58,504 nucleotides of DNA from Planctomycetaceae bacterium (GTDB lineage Bacteria > Planctomycetota > Planctomycetia > Pirellulales > Pirellulaceae). Both the position numbers and the translations under genes were made by a program. The notes beneath the pieces were generated by a model that ran no database searches, was not told where the DNA came from, and saw only the letters and a program-made list of their open reading frames with translations. The number at the start of each line of letters is the position of its first letter. The first letter of the stretch is position 1. Shown in pieces: positions 1 through 7,155 of the stretch. Location: contig SXOA01000103.1 in assembly GCA_005778405.1 (NCBI GenBank), forward strand, positions 1 through 58,504. The letters are read 5' to 3'.

Positions 1-40
1 GCATGCCATGCAAGCGCTCTCCCAACTGAGCTAATCCCCC
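1..40 (-). tRNA. tRNA-Ala (anticodon GGC), cut by the left edge
   Basis: The reverse complement begins GGGGGATTAGCTCAGTTGGG, a tRNA-Ala acceptor and D-arm sequence. GAGC closes the D stem, the anticodon stem starts CTTGC, and the loop ATGGCAT gives anticodon GGC. The window ends two bases into the 3' strand of the anticodon stem, so the variable loop, T arm and acceptor 3' strand are missing. The identity rests on the anticodon and on the typical Ala acceptor sequence. Confidence 0.85.
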
Positions 41-127
41 GACTTGAGAGCTCAACCTACCAGCGATTTTAGGCATCCCCTAAAATGGCTAGAAGCAGGC
101 GAATTCTCGGGCAAATTCAACTACTTG

Positions 128-156
128 AGGCTATCCGTCTCTTTTCCCGTTGTCAA
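128..156 (-). promoter_or_regulatory. possible sigma-70-type promoter of the tRNA-Ala gene
   Basis: On the minus strand a perfect -35 TTGACA (151-156) is followed after exactly 17 bases by TAGCCT (128-133), which keeps the TA---T of a -10 box. Transcription would start near 122 and give a leader of about 80 bases before the tRNA. The leader contains a small palindrome (ATTTTAGG / CCTAAAAT, about 67-87). The -10 is weak, so this is moderate evidence only. Confidence 0.4.
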
Positions 157-185
157 GGACGGCCGATTAGTGATAGGACAGACCC

Positions 186-1328
186 TTGGGCCTGCGGGTT
201 CGGTTCCCCTTGCCTCGCTGGCCGCCAAAATCACTCTTAGAGCATCGTCCTCCGTTGAACCCGACTTTGAAGAAGATTGGTCTGCTCGCCGCGAAAATCG
301 GCGTTTCGGTCGCCATTCTGGGCTACTTGATTTTCTCGGCTTTCCAAAACGACGACTTCGTCAACATGCTGGCAGGGTGGCGGAATTGGCTCTGGTGGCG
401 GTTGGCCGGCGCGGTGCTGCTGGTGCTGACGGCCGTGGCGCTCACCGTCTGCCGCTGGCAGATGCTGGCGCGGACGCTGGGGCTGGAGTTCTCCACGCGC
501 GAAGCGCTGCGGGTGGGCTTTCTCGGATACGCGGTAAATCTGCTGCCGCTGGGGCTCGTCGGGGGAGACGCGGTCAAGGCGGTCTTCTTATCGCGGCTCA
601 ATCCAACGCGCCGCACCGAAGCCGTGGCCACGGTATTCGTCGACCGGGTGATTGGCCTGGTGGCCCTGCTCATCCTGGCCTCACTGGGAACGCTGCTCAT
701 CGATGTCAACGAGATTGGCAAGGCGGATGCCGAGGTGCAACGCAAGCTGTCGCTCCTCTGCTGGGTGATTCGCGGCGCGGCGGTCGTGGGGATTGCGGCG
801 GGAAGCCTGCTGTTTGTGCCGGGCTTCACCACGTCTTCCGTTTGGAAATGGCTGGGCAAAACGCCGGTCCTAGGCGGCATCATCCAGAAGCTGGTCAGCG
901 CGATGCACATTTACAGCGGCCGTGCCGATCGGCTGCTGTTGGCGATGCTGATGAGCCTCGGCGTACATCTGCTGTTCGTGGCGATGATCTACGTCATCGG
1001 CAGCGCTCTCTTGGACGGGAATGGCCGGCCCACGCCCCAGCCGCCGCTCTTGGACCATGCCGTGTTTGTTCCCCTGGCGATGGCGGCGGGGACGCTGCCT
1101 CAGGGGTTGCTCGAATGGCTGCTGAAGATTTTTTACGAGGCGTTTTCGCCGACGAACACGGCGAACAAGGGCCTATTGATTGCCCTGGTCTACCGGGCGA
1201 TTCAGGTCGTCGCCGCGGGCCTGGGAATGGCTCCTTTTCTGCTGGCCGGCACCGCTCGTCCCGTCATCCATGCCGACGAATTGCTCGACAAGGACCTGCT
1301 GCCGCGTTCCGACGCCGCAGCGCCGTAA
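186..1328 (+). CDS. YbhN/UPF0104-family membrane protein (lysylphosphatidylglycerol synthase TM-like, flippase fold)
   Basis: A multi-spanning inner membrane protein of about 380 residues. It has several hydrophobic segments and the family's conserved central part with a GLVGGDAVKAVFLSR-like stretch followed by VFVDRVIGLVALL. This resembles the membrane half of MprF and YbhN-type proteins, which move or modify lipids. No aminoacyl-transferase domain is present, so lysyl-phosphatidylglycerol synthesis is not implied and the substrate is unknown. The first ~23 residues look unlike the family. A TTG at 255 (LNPTLKKIG) is an alternative start just before the first membrane helix. Convergent with carA across a hairpin. 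Confidence 0.8.
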   Translation: MGLRVRFPLPRWPPKSLLEHRPPLNPTLKKIGLLAAKIGVSVAILGYLIFSAFQNDDFVNMLAGWRNWLWWRLAGAVLLVLTAVALTVCRWQMLARTLGLEFSTREALRVGFLGYAVNLLPLGLVGGDAVKAVFLSRLNPTRRTEAVATVFVDRVIGLVALLILASLGTLLIDVNEIGKADAEVQRKLSLLCWVIRGAAVVGIAAGSLLFVPGFTTSSVWKWLGKTPVLGGIIQKLVSAMHIYSGRADRLLLAMLMSLGVHLLFVAMIYVIGSALLDGNGRPTPQPPLLDHAVFVPLAMAAGTLPQGLLEWLLKIFYEAFSPTNTANKGLLIALVYRAIQVVAAGLGMAPFLLAGTARPVIHADELLDKDLLPRSDAAAP

Positions 1329-1345
1329 CCTAGTTTGGACACAAG

Positions 1346-1378
1346 CCTGAAGCGCAAGTTTTGAAGGTGCGCTTCAGG
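1346..1378. terminator. bidirectional hairpin between convergent genes
   Basis: CCTGAAGCGCA (1346-1356) and TGCGCTTCAGG (1368-1378) form a perfect 11-bp stem in the 69-bp gap between the converging YbhN-like gene and carA. There is no clear U-run, so it may be a factor-assisted terminator or a dispersed palindrome. Confidence 0.5.
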
Positions 1379-1397
1379 TTAATGTCAGCCTCAACGT

Positions 1398-2540
1398 CTA
1401 CGCCGTCAGCTTTTCCGCCTGCATCATTTCCCGGAACCGTCGGAACAGATAGCGGCTATCGTGGGGGCCGCTGGAAGACTCCGGGTGATATTGCACGCTG
1501 AAAGCGGGGGCCTCTTTGTGCCGCAGGCCGGCGATCGTGTTGTCGTTGAGGTTGCGGTGGGTGATTTCCAAGCAAGAAGGAAGCGAATCTTCCTCCACCG
1601 CGAAGCCGTGATTCTGAGCCGTGATTTCCACTTTTCCGGTCAGCACGTTGAGCACCGGCTGGTTCGCGCCTCGGTGGCCAAACTTGAGCTTAAAAGTCTT
1701 GGCCCCGCACGCTAGCCCGAGCAGTTGATGGCCGAGGCAGATGCCGAAGACCGGCACTTTGCCGAGCACGCCGCGGATGCAGTTCTGGGCATAATCCAGC
1801 GGCTCGGGATCGCCCGGGCCGTTACTGAGAAACACGCCATCGGGATGGTATGCCAACACGTCCTCCGCCGTGGCGGTGCCGGGAAGTATGGTGACGCGGC
1901 TTCCTTCATCCCACAAATGGCGGGCGATGTTCCACTTCATGCCGTAATCGAGGGCAACGACATGAAAATCCTGTTTTTCAAATGCCGGATTGGCCTCCAG
2001 CGGCAGCTTCGCCCACTCGCTCAGCGGCTGCTTCCATTGGCTAGGCTGCGAAGGAAGTACTTCCCGCACCAGATCGCGGCCAACGAGACCGGGGCTCGCC
2101 TTCGCCTTGCGGATGAGGCTGGTATCATCGAGATCGGTCGTGGAAATGATCCCCTTCATCGCCCCGCCCGTGCGCAATCGCCGCACTAGCATCCGCGTAT
2201 CAATTCCCGCCAGGCCGACGATGCCATTCCGCTTGAGATACGCGCCCAGCGATTCCTGCGAACGAAAGTTGCTCGGCCGGTCCGTCACTTCCTTGACGAT
2301 GAAGCCGGAGAGGTGAGGTTTGCCGCTTTCCACGTCCTCTTCGTTGATGCCGTAGTTGCCGATCTCGGTGTACGTCATCGTGACGATTTGCCCGCGATAG
2401 CTCGGGTCGGTGAGAATCTCCTGATAGCCGGTCATGGAGGTGTTGAAGCAAACCTCCCCATCCACCTCGCCTGCCGCGCCGAACGAGACTCCGGTAAAAA
2501 CGGTGCCATCCTCCAGGGCAAGCTTTGCGGGCTGCGTCAT
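1398..2540 (-). CDS. carA: carbamoyl-phosphate synthase small subunit
   Basis: Glutamine amidotransferase subunit of carbamoyl-phosphate synthase. It hydrolyses glutamine and passes ammonia to the CarB large subunit for pyrimidine and arginine synthesis in the cytoplasm. The N-terminal CPSase small-chain domain starts LALEDGTVFTG. The class I amidotransferase domain carries the nucleophile in FGICLGHQLLG and the His/Glu pair in QYHPESSSGPHD. At 380 residues it has the normal length. I chose the ATG at 2540 (MTQPAKLALEDG) because GGTGGAG lies just upstream; a TTG at 2552 is the longer alternative. carB is not in the window. Confidence 0.96.
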   Translation of the reverse strand: MTQPAKLALEDGTVFTGVSFGAAGEVDGEVCFNTSMTGYQEILTDPSYRGQIVTMTYTEIGNYGINEEDVESGKPHLSGFIVKEVTDRPSNFRSQESLGAYLKRNGIVGLAGIDTRMLVRRLRTGGAMKGIISTTDLDDTSLIRKAKASPGLVGRDLVREVLPSQPSQWKQPLSEWAKLPLEANPAFEKQDFHVVALDYGMKWNIARHLWDEGSRVTILPGTATAEDVLAYHPDGVFLSNGPGDPEPLDYAQNCIRGVLGKVPVFGICLGHQLLGLACGAKTFKLKFGHRGANQPVLNVLTGKVEITAQNHGFAVEEDSLPSCLEITHRNLNDNTIAGLRHKEAPAFSVQYHPESSSGPHDSRYLFRRFREMMQAEKLTA

Positions 2541-2628
2541 TATCTCCACCAAATCCTTCTCTAGCTGTCGTGGTTTCGGCAGACCTTGCCTTTGTGTCGC
2601 ACCGGCCTCAAGTCGCCTAGAAGCAAGT

Positions 2629-2737
2629 CCCGATACCCCATGTACGGCTGTGGGTCTTCGGACTACGAAGCAATTCCGTGTCCGGAACAGCCAAATCGGG
2701 AGGGTTTCAGTTGCGGCGAGCTGAAACCCTCCTTTTT
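2629..2737 (+). ncRNA. candidate structured small RNA ending in an intrinsic terminator
   Basis: The gap upstream of carA contains nested helices on the plus strand: CCCGAT (2629-2634) with ATCGGG (2695-2700), GGCTGT (2646-2651) with ACAGCC (2687-2692), and CGGAC (2659-2663) with GTCCG (2680-2684). A 12-bp hairpin and a T-run follow directly. No plus-strand gene lies upstream to need that terminator. I did not recognise a known RNA family and found no convincing promoter. The outer helix shares two bases with the terminator stem. The 5' end is unknown and could be near 2560. Confidence 0.3.
2699..2737 (+). terminator. strong rho-independent terminator
   Basis: GGAGGGTTTCAG (2699-2710) pairs perfectly with CTGAAACCCTCC (2721-2732) and is followed by TTTTT (2733-2737). 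The U-run exists only on the plus strand. The only plus-strand transcription unit it could end is the candidate RNA just upstream or read-through from further left. Confidence 0.75.
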
Positions 2738-2765
2738 CGTTTCTTGAGGAAATCTTTCGCAGGCG

Positions 2766-3086
2766 TTACGGCCTGCGCAAACTCAGGAAATTATAACGAC
2801 GCGAGGGAAATGCGGTAGGGACGGGGCAATCCCTTTGGCGGGAAATCTCGGCCCGCCGCAGCTCACGCCGCAACCGCTGGTTCTCCACGCGCAGTTGGTC
2901 GAGCGAGGCGTTTTCGCCGCCTGGCTCGGGCTTGGGAGCCATCAGGCTCTGCTCGCCCACACCCACCGGTTTCGCCGCGGCCGCGCACGTATAATACTCA
3001 CTGACCACGAGTCGGACTGTATCCTGTTTGAACTCTTCCGAAAACACCCGCCGCGGCAGCGACGCTTCGACTTTGGAGTGACTCAT
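2766..3086 (-). pseudogene. IS3-family transposase OrfA remnant
   Basis: The predicted 106 residues start like an IS3-family OrfA helix-turn-helix protein (RRVFSEEFKQDTVRLV) and continue with the leucine-zipper-like part LRVENQRLRRELRRAE. After this the normal ERDILKKATAFF-type end degenerates into unrelated sequence, and no orfB (DDE integrase) follows. A strong ribosome binding site (CAGGAGGTCC) sits eight bases before the ATG, as in intact elements. No terminal inverted repeats were identified. I read it as an old insertion-sequence fragment. Confidence 0.75.
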
Positions 3087-3241
3087 TTTTCGGACCTCCT
3101 GAGGGGACCATTACCCGGCCCCCGCCGATATCCGAGAATCCTGGGTCATCGCACAGCCATTTCCCTCGCCATCGCTGCGGGCTAGTGATCCACTTCTTCC
3201 CCAGCACCGAGCCCCTATTCCCCAGCCCCAGGACTTCCGCC

Positions 3242-4603
3242 ATGCACCGCCGCCAATTCATCGCCGCCACCGCCACTACCGCCGGCCTCTCCCTTTCCGC
3301 TGCCGCCCAGCAGCGCCTCATTGCCGAAGAGGTCGCCGATCAAAAACCCAAGCGGGTCGGACTCATCGGCTGCGGGTGGTATGGCAAGAATGATCTCTTC
3401 CGACTCATCCAAGTGACGCCCACCGAGGTGGTCGCTCTCTGCGACGTGGACTCGAAGCAGCTCGGCAAGGCCGCCGAAATCGTCAAGCAGCGGAAGCCGA
3501 AAGACAAGCCGCAACTTTATGGCGACTATCGAAAGATGCTGGCCGACAACAAGCTCGACATCGTCCTCATCGGCACTCCCGACCACTGGCACGCCCTGAC
3601 CATGATTGCCGCCTGCGAAGCGGGGGCGGACGTCTACTGCCAGAAGCCAATCAGCGTCGACGTGGCCGAGGGACAAGCGATGCTGGCCGCCGCCCGCAAG
3701 CACAAGCGCGTCGTTCAAGTCGGCACGCAGCGCCGCAGCACGCCGCACCTCGTGGAAGCCCGTGAAAAAATCGTGAAGGCCGGCTTGCTCGGTAAAATCG
3801 CCTATGCCGAGGTCTGCTGCTACTACCACATGCGGGCCAACGGCAACCCACCGCTGGAAAAAGTACCGGAGCACCTCGACTACGAGATGTGGACCGGCCC
3901 CGCCCCCCTTCGCCCGTACGATGGCCTGCCGCACAAACGCTGGTGGCGGACCTTCATGGAATATGGCAACGGCATCATGGGGGACATGTGCATTCACATG
4001 CTCGACATGATCCGTTGGCAGCTCGACCTCGGCTGGCCGACCCGCATCAGCTCCGCCGGCGGCATTCTGGTGCAGAAGGAAGGGAAATCGAACACCGCCG
4101 ACACGCAGGCCGCCACGTTCGACTTCGGCGACCTGAAAGTCACCTGGCAGCACCGCACCTGGGGAAACCCCACCGACCCCGCGTTCCCCTGGGCCGGCTT
4201 CATCTACGGCGAAAAAGGAACCCTCAAGCTCGACGTCCACCGCTACGACTTCTTCCCCACCGGCAAAACCGAGCCGACCCTGAGCGGCACAGCCGTCTTC
4301 GACCCGCCGGAAAAATACCCCGAAGACAAAACCGAAGAAGACATGGAGCTCCACGCCGCCACCGCCAACCGCGCCCACCAGCGCGACTTCTTGAAGGCCA
4401 TCGCCAGCCGCGGCAAGCCCATCGCGGACATCGAACAGGGGCACATCTCCACAGCTTCGTGCTTGTTGGCGAACATTTCCATGCAACTCGGCCGGACGCT
4501 CGTCTGGGACCATGAGACGCATCAGGTTGTCGGCGATGTCGAGGCCAATAAGCTGCTGAAGCGGCCGTACCGGAAGCCGTGGGTGAGGCCGGAGGTGGGG
4601 TAA
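3242..4603 (+). CDS. Gfo/Idh/MocA-family oxidoreductase with Tat signal
   Basis: NAD(P)-dependent sugar or inositol dehydrogenase-like protein of 453 residues. The start at 3242 (MHRRQFIAATATTAG) gives a twin-arginine signal, implying export of the folded cofactor-loaded enzyme. The Rossmann motif is VGLIGCGWYGKND, and the typical EKP-like motif appears as YCQKPIS. The C-terminal Gfo/Idh domain follows with a conserved WMEYGNGIMGDMC-like region. Planctomycetes carry many such secreted paralogues and the substrate is unknown. Just upstream lies a C-rich simple tract (about 3196-3232) related to repeats elsewhere in the window. The next gene starts 2 bp after the stop codon. Confidence 0.9.
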   Translation: MHRRQFIAATATTAGLSLSAAAQQRLIAEEVADQKPKRVGLIGCGWYGKNDLFRLIQVTPTEVVALCDVDSKQLGKAAEIVKQRKPKDKPQLYGDYRKMLADNKLDIVLIGTPDHWHALTMIAACEAGADVYCQKPISVDVAEGQAMLAAARKHKRVVQVGTQRRSTPHLVEAREKIVKAGLLGKIAYAEVCCYYHMRANGNPPLEKVPEHLDYEMWTGPAPLRPYDGLPHKRWWRTFMEYGNGIMGDMCIHMLDMIRWQLDLGWPTRISSAGGILVQKEGKSNTADTQAATFDFGDLKVTWQHRTWGNPTDPAFPWAGFIYGEKGTLKLDVHRYDFFPTGKTEPTLSGTAVFDPPEKYPEDKTEEDMELHAATANRAHQRDFLKAIASRGKPIADIEQGHISTASCLLANISMQLGRTLVWDHETHQVVGDVEANKLLKRPYRKPWVRPEVG

Positions 4604-4605
4604 TC

Positions 4606-5202
4606 ATGGCGAATCTTCCAGACTGTAACGTCCTCTTCGAGCGTTATTTTGAGCGATGGTATCCAAAGGAATATGTTGCCGCGAGGGGCAAGCCGTCAAT
4701 TCTCCCAGACATATCCAATCGCCACGATTTGGTGGGAATGAACACCGAACAGATTTCGCCGTTGACTCCTGAATGGCAAGCACGGACTCAAAACCAAATT
4801 GACGAGATGCTACGTGCTGCGCAAGCTGACTGGCCGAAGTCCTGGGCGGTCAGAGAACCTGTTTCTCCACAGTGGGTCGAAGTTTTCGACAATTTTTTTA
4901 CTGCCCACAAGATCTCAGAGTTGTTGAAATCATCGCCGGAAGACAACTTCACCAATCAATATGTTGTGTTGTGCTGCGAATTTGGTGCTGTGATGGGTCA
5001 TGTCCTGCGGCAGGTCAATCCTCGCCTCGTTTGGCTGTTGGATTATCCGTATTGGGACTCATCGCTTTTCGATCCTGCTTCGGGAATTTCGATGGCCGTG
5101 TTTCATTGGGCGATAAAGAAGATGAGTAGCTATGGTGTGGCCGATGGATATGTTGCAAAAATGGGAATGTGCCTGCAATTATTGGAAAAACACGCCCGTT
5201 AG
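4606..5202 (+). CDS. hypothetical protein, locally AT-richer
   Basis: A 198-residue protein starting MANLPDCNVLFERYFERWYP, with no signal peptide, membrane segment or recognised domain. It is rich in aromatic residues (many Trp, Tyr, Phe) and looks like a soluble globular protein. The start at 4606 lies 2 bp after the oxidoreductase stop, so the two are probably co-transcribed. Base composition drops visibly relative to both neighbours, with many A/T-ending codons, suggesting later acquisition. I do not recognise a family. The length and an immunity-protein-like composition are only suggestive. Confidence 0.65.
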   Translation: MANLPDCNVLFERYFERWYPKEYVAARGKPSILPDISNRHDLVGMNTEQISPLTPEWQARTQNQIDEMLRAAQADWPKSWAVREPVSPQWVEVFDNFFTAHKISELLKSSPEDNFTNQYVVLCCEFGAVMGHVLRQVNPRLVWLLDYPYWDSSLFDPASGISMAVFHWAIKKMSSYGVADGYVAKMGMCLQLLEKHAR

Positions 5203-5231
5203 GCTACCTGTTCCTTCGAGGATTTAATAGC

Positions 5232-5320
5232 CGCGGCAGCGGCGTTAGAACCCAGCCCACAGCGAAGCTGTGGGTCAACGGAAGCGAGCGAACGAAAAAG
5301 CCCCGGCAGGGGCGCTAGAA
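5232..5320. repeat. tandem REP-like palindromes downstream of the toxin gene
   Basis: Two palindromes lie side by side. CCCACAGC-GAA-GCTGTGGG (5256-5274) is preceded by GGCGTTAGAACCC, and GCCCC-GGCA-GGGGC (5300-5313) is followed by GCTAGAATGG. The shared GGCG(T/C)TAGAA context suggests two units of one dispersed family. They occupy the 240-bp gap between the hypothetical gene and vapC and may also end transcription from both sides. Confidence 0.45.
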
Positions 5321-5442
5321 TGGTGGAACCGAGGGCGCACGTCGCCACCACCCGCGACCACGACGACACGGGCGCGACCATCGGCGATCGTTCGGACATG
5401 CCGCGTTCTTTTGCCGCAGCCCTGGCTGCAATCTTCAGGCGA

Positions 5443-5853
5443 CTACGGCTGCCGCCAATCTTCAATGACCAGACCGGGGATCCATGCGAAATGGACGGAA
5501 TTGCCGGTGACCAAATTGCGCCCATGTTCGAGCGCCGTGGCGGCGATAAGCAGGTCGGCATCGGCGCGAGGGTGGCCACCTTGGCCGGCGAGTACCCATA
5601 AGTCGGCGGCGCGGTCAAAGATGGCATCGGTGACGGGGAGAATCAGCGTGCGTCTGCAGAAGGCAATGAATCGCGAGAGCTGCGTCGTGGCGTTCACATC
5701 CTTGTAGCCGCGGATGATCTCGAACCGCGTGACGGCGGAAATTGCGAACTGACTATGCGAGCGCAGGTATTGCTTGGAATGCTGGCTGACATTCGCATTC
5801 CGCTGCTTCAGCACCTCGGACGTCATGTCCGTATCGAGCAGTGCTGCGTTCAT
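5443..5853 (-). CDS. PIN-domain ribonuclease toxin (VapC-like)
   Basis: A 136-residue PIN-domain protein and probable RNA-cleaving toxin of a type II toxin-antitoxin module. The first acidic residue is in ALLDTDMTSE, a conserved Glu lies in TRFEIIRGY, and the last acidic cluster is in HPRADADLLIAATALEHG, as expected for a metal-dependent PIN active site. The length is typical of VapC. The partner antitoxin gene ends 4 bp upstream in the same direction, the usual antitoxin-first order. The cellular target cannot be read from sequence. Confidence 0.85.
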   Translation of the reverse strand: MNAALLDTDMTSEVLKQRNANVSQHSKQYLRSHSQFAISAVTRFEIIRGYKDVNATTQLSRFIAFCRRTLILPVTDAIFDRAADLWVLAGQGGHPRADADLLIAATALEHGRNLVTGNSVHFAWIPGLVIEDWRQP

Positions 5854-5857
5854 CGGG

Positions 5858-6124
5858 CTACACCCCGGTTCGCGTTAAGTCGAGCCGCCGCGAGATGGCC
5901 CTTTCCAGTACGGCGATTTGCTCGTCATCAAGGCCGGCGTAGACGTTGCACCATTCGGGGAGCTGGTCGGTGTCGGCCGCCGTGTTTAGCATGGGCGAAG
6001 CCTCGACCTCTTTGATCTGAATGAGCAACTGCTGGTTCTCGCCTAGGGAATGCCCAACGAGCATTTCCGCAGCCGAACGGCCGGTGGCATCGAGATTGCT
6101 AACATCATGAATGATGGTTTCCAT
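5858..6124 (-). CDS. putative antitoxin partner of the PIN toxin
   Basis: An 88-residue protein starting METIIHDVSNLDATGRSAAEML, directly upstream of the PIN toxin gene with a 4-bp gap. The position, size and acidic character fit a VapB-like antitoxin. I do not recognise a specific DNA-binding fold, although the N-terminus could form a short strand-helix unit. The ATG at 6124 was chosen because longer in-frame sequence upstream has no family-like features. The function is inferred mainly from the partnership. Confidence 0.65.
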   Translation of the reverse strand: METIIHDVSNLDATGRSAAEMLVGHSLGENQQLLIQIKEVEASPMLNTAADTDQLPEWCNVYAGLDDEQIAVLERAISRRLDLTRTGV

Positions 6125-6279
6125 GCTGGAATTATACCTTGATTCTATTGCGATTGCATTGCCACCCTTCACGTCTCGCGGCTTGGACGCGATCTTGTCA
6201 TTACCCATCCAAGCGAACCTACCCGCCCGCCAACTTGTCTCGTCATTCGAAAGGGAAGGCCCCTCAGCCTTACGGAAAC

Positions 6280-7101
6280 ATGCGACAGCCGATCTATATT
6301 GTGGATGCCTTTACCAATCGGCCTTTTGGCGGGAACCCGGCTGCGGTTTGCCCGTTGTCTGGACCACCAGACCCGCAGTGGATGCAGGCGGTGGCGGCGG
6401 AGATGAACCTGGCGGAGACCGCCTTTTTCTACCAGGACCGGGACGCCTGGCAGTTGCGCTGGTTTACTCCGACCATGGAAGAAAATTTGTGCGGGCACGC
6501 GACCCTGGCGAGTGCCCATATCCTCTGGGAAACGGGAATGCTTTCTCGCGATGCCATCGCCCGATTTGATACGCGCAGCGGACGCCTCAGCGTAACCCCC
6601 TTGGGAGCCGGGTACGAAATGGACTTTCCTTCCCGGCCTCCAGTTTTGACGGAGCCGTCGGCTGGTTTTGCCGAGGCCCTGGGAATAGAGCCTGTTTGGG
6701 TCGGGACCAACGGCATGGACCTCTTCGCCGAACTGTCGGGCGAGCAAACAGTCCGTTCGCTTCAGCCCGATCTGGGACGAATCGCCACGTTCCCTGTGCG
6801 GGGAGTGATCGTCACCGCGCGGTCAGAATCGTCCGGGGACTTCGATTTTGTATCGAGGTTCTTCGCCCCCACCAGCGGCGTGCCGGAAGACCCGGTCACA
6901 GGTTCGGCCCACTGCGCTCTCGGTCCCTATTGGGCGGACCGGCTGGGGAAGCTCGACCTGGTGGGCTATCAGGTTTCCAAACGAGGAGGGCGAGTCCAGG
7001 TTCGCGTCCGAGGAGAACGGGTGCTCCTGGGAGGCCAGGCCGTGACGGTGATGCAAGGGGAGTTGGCGGAACTGCTCAGTCCCCCGCGGATAGGTTTCTG
7101 A
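6280..7101 (+). CDS. PhzF-family isomerase/epimerase-like protein
   Basis: A 273-residue cytosolic enzyme of the diaminopimelate-epimerase fold. The family signature follows the start: YIVDAFTNRPFGGNPAAVCPL, with the catalytic Glu region in MNLAETAFFY. The second half carries RFFAPTSGVPEDPVTGSAHC, matching the PhzF substrate-binding loop. Members include phenazine biosynthesis isomerase and YddE-type proteins, and there is no phenazine cluster here, so the physiological substrate is unknown. The ATG at 6280 gives the canonical N-terminus. The gene is divergent from the toxin-antitoxin pair. Confidence 0.9.
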   Translation: MRQPIYIVDAFTNRPFGGNPAAVCPLSGPPDPQWMQAVAAEMNLAETAFFYQDRDAWQLRWFTPTMEENLCGHATLASAHILWETGMLSRDAIARFDTRSGRLSVTPLGAGYEMDFPSRPPVLTEPSAGFAEALGIEPVWVGTNGMDLFAELSGEQTVRSLQPDLGRIATFPVRGVIVTARSESSGDFDFVSRFFAPTSGVPEDPVTGSAHCALGPYWADRLGKLDLVGYQVSKRGGRVQVRVRGERVLLGGQAVTVMQGELAELLSPPRIGF

Positions 7102-7155
7102 CGCACCGCTGCTATCTCGCCTCACGCCGAACTGAAAGCCTCCTCGCAGCCACTT

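Noticed and set aside
2699..2737. Attenuator terminator for carA on the minus strand
   Set aside because: The T-run follows the hairpin only on the plus strand, so it cannot act as an intrinsic terminator for carA.
3215..4522. Open frame opposite the Gfo/Idh oxidoreductase
   Set aside because: Gly/Val-rich low-information translation; the plus strand holds the real enzyme.
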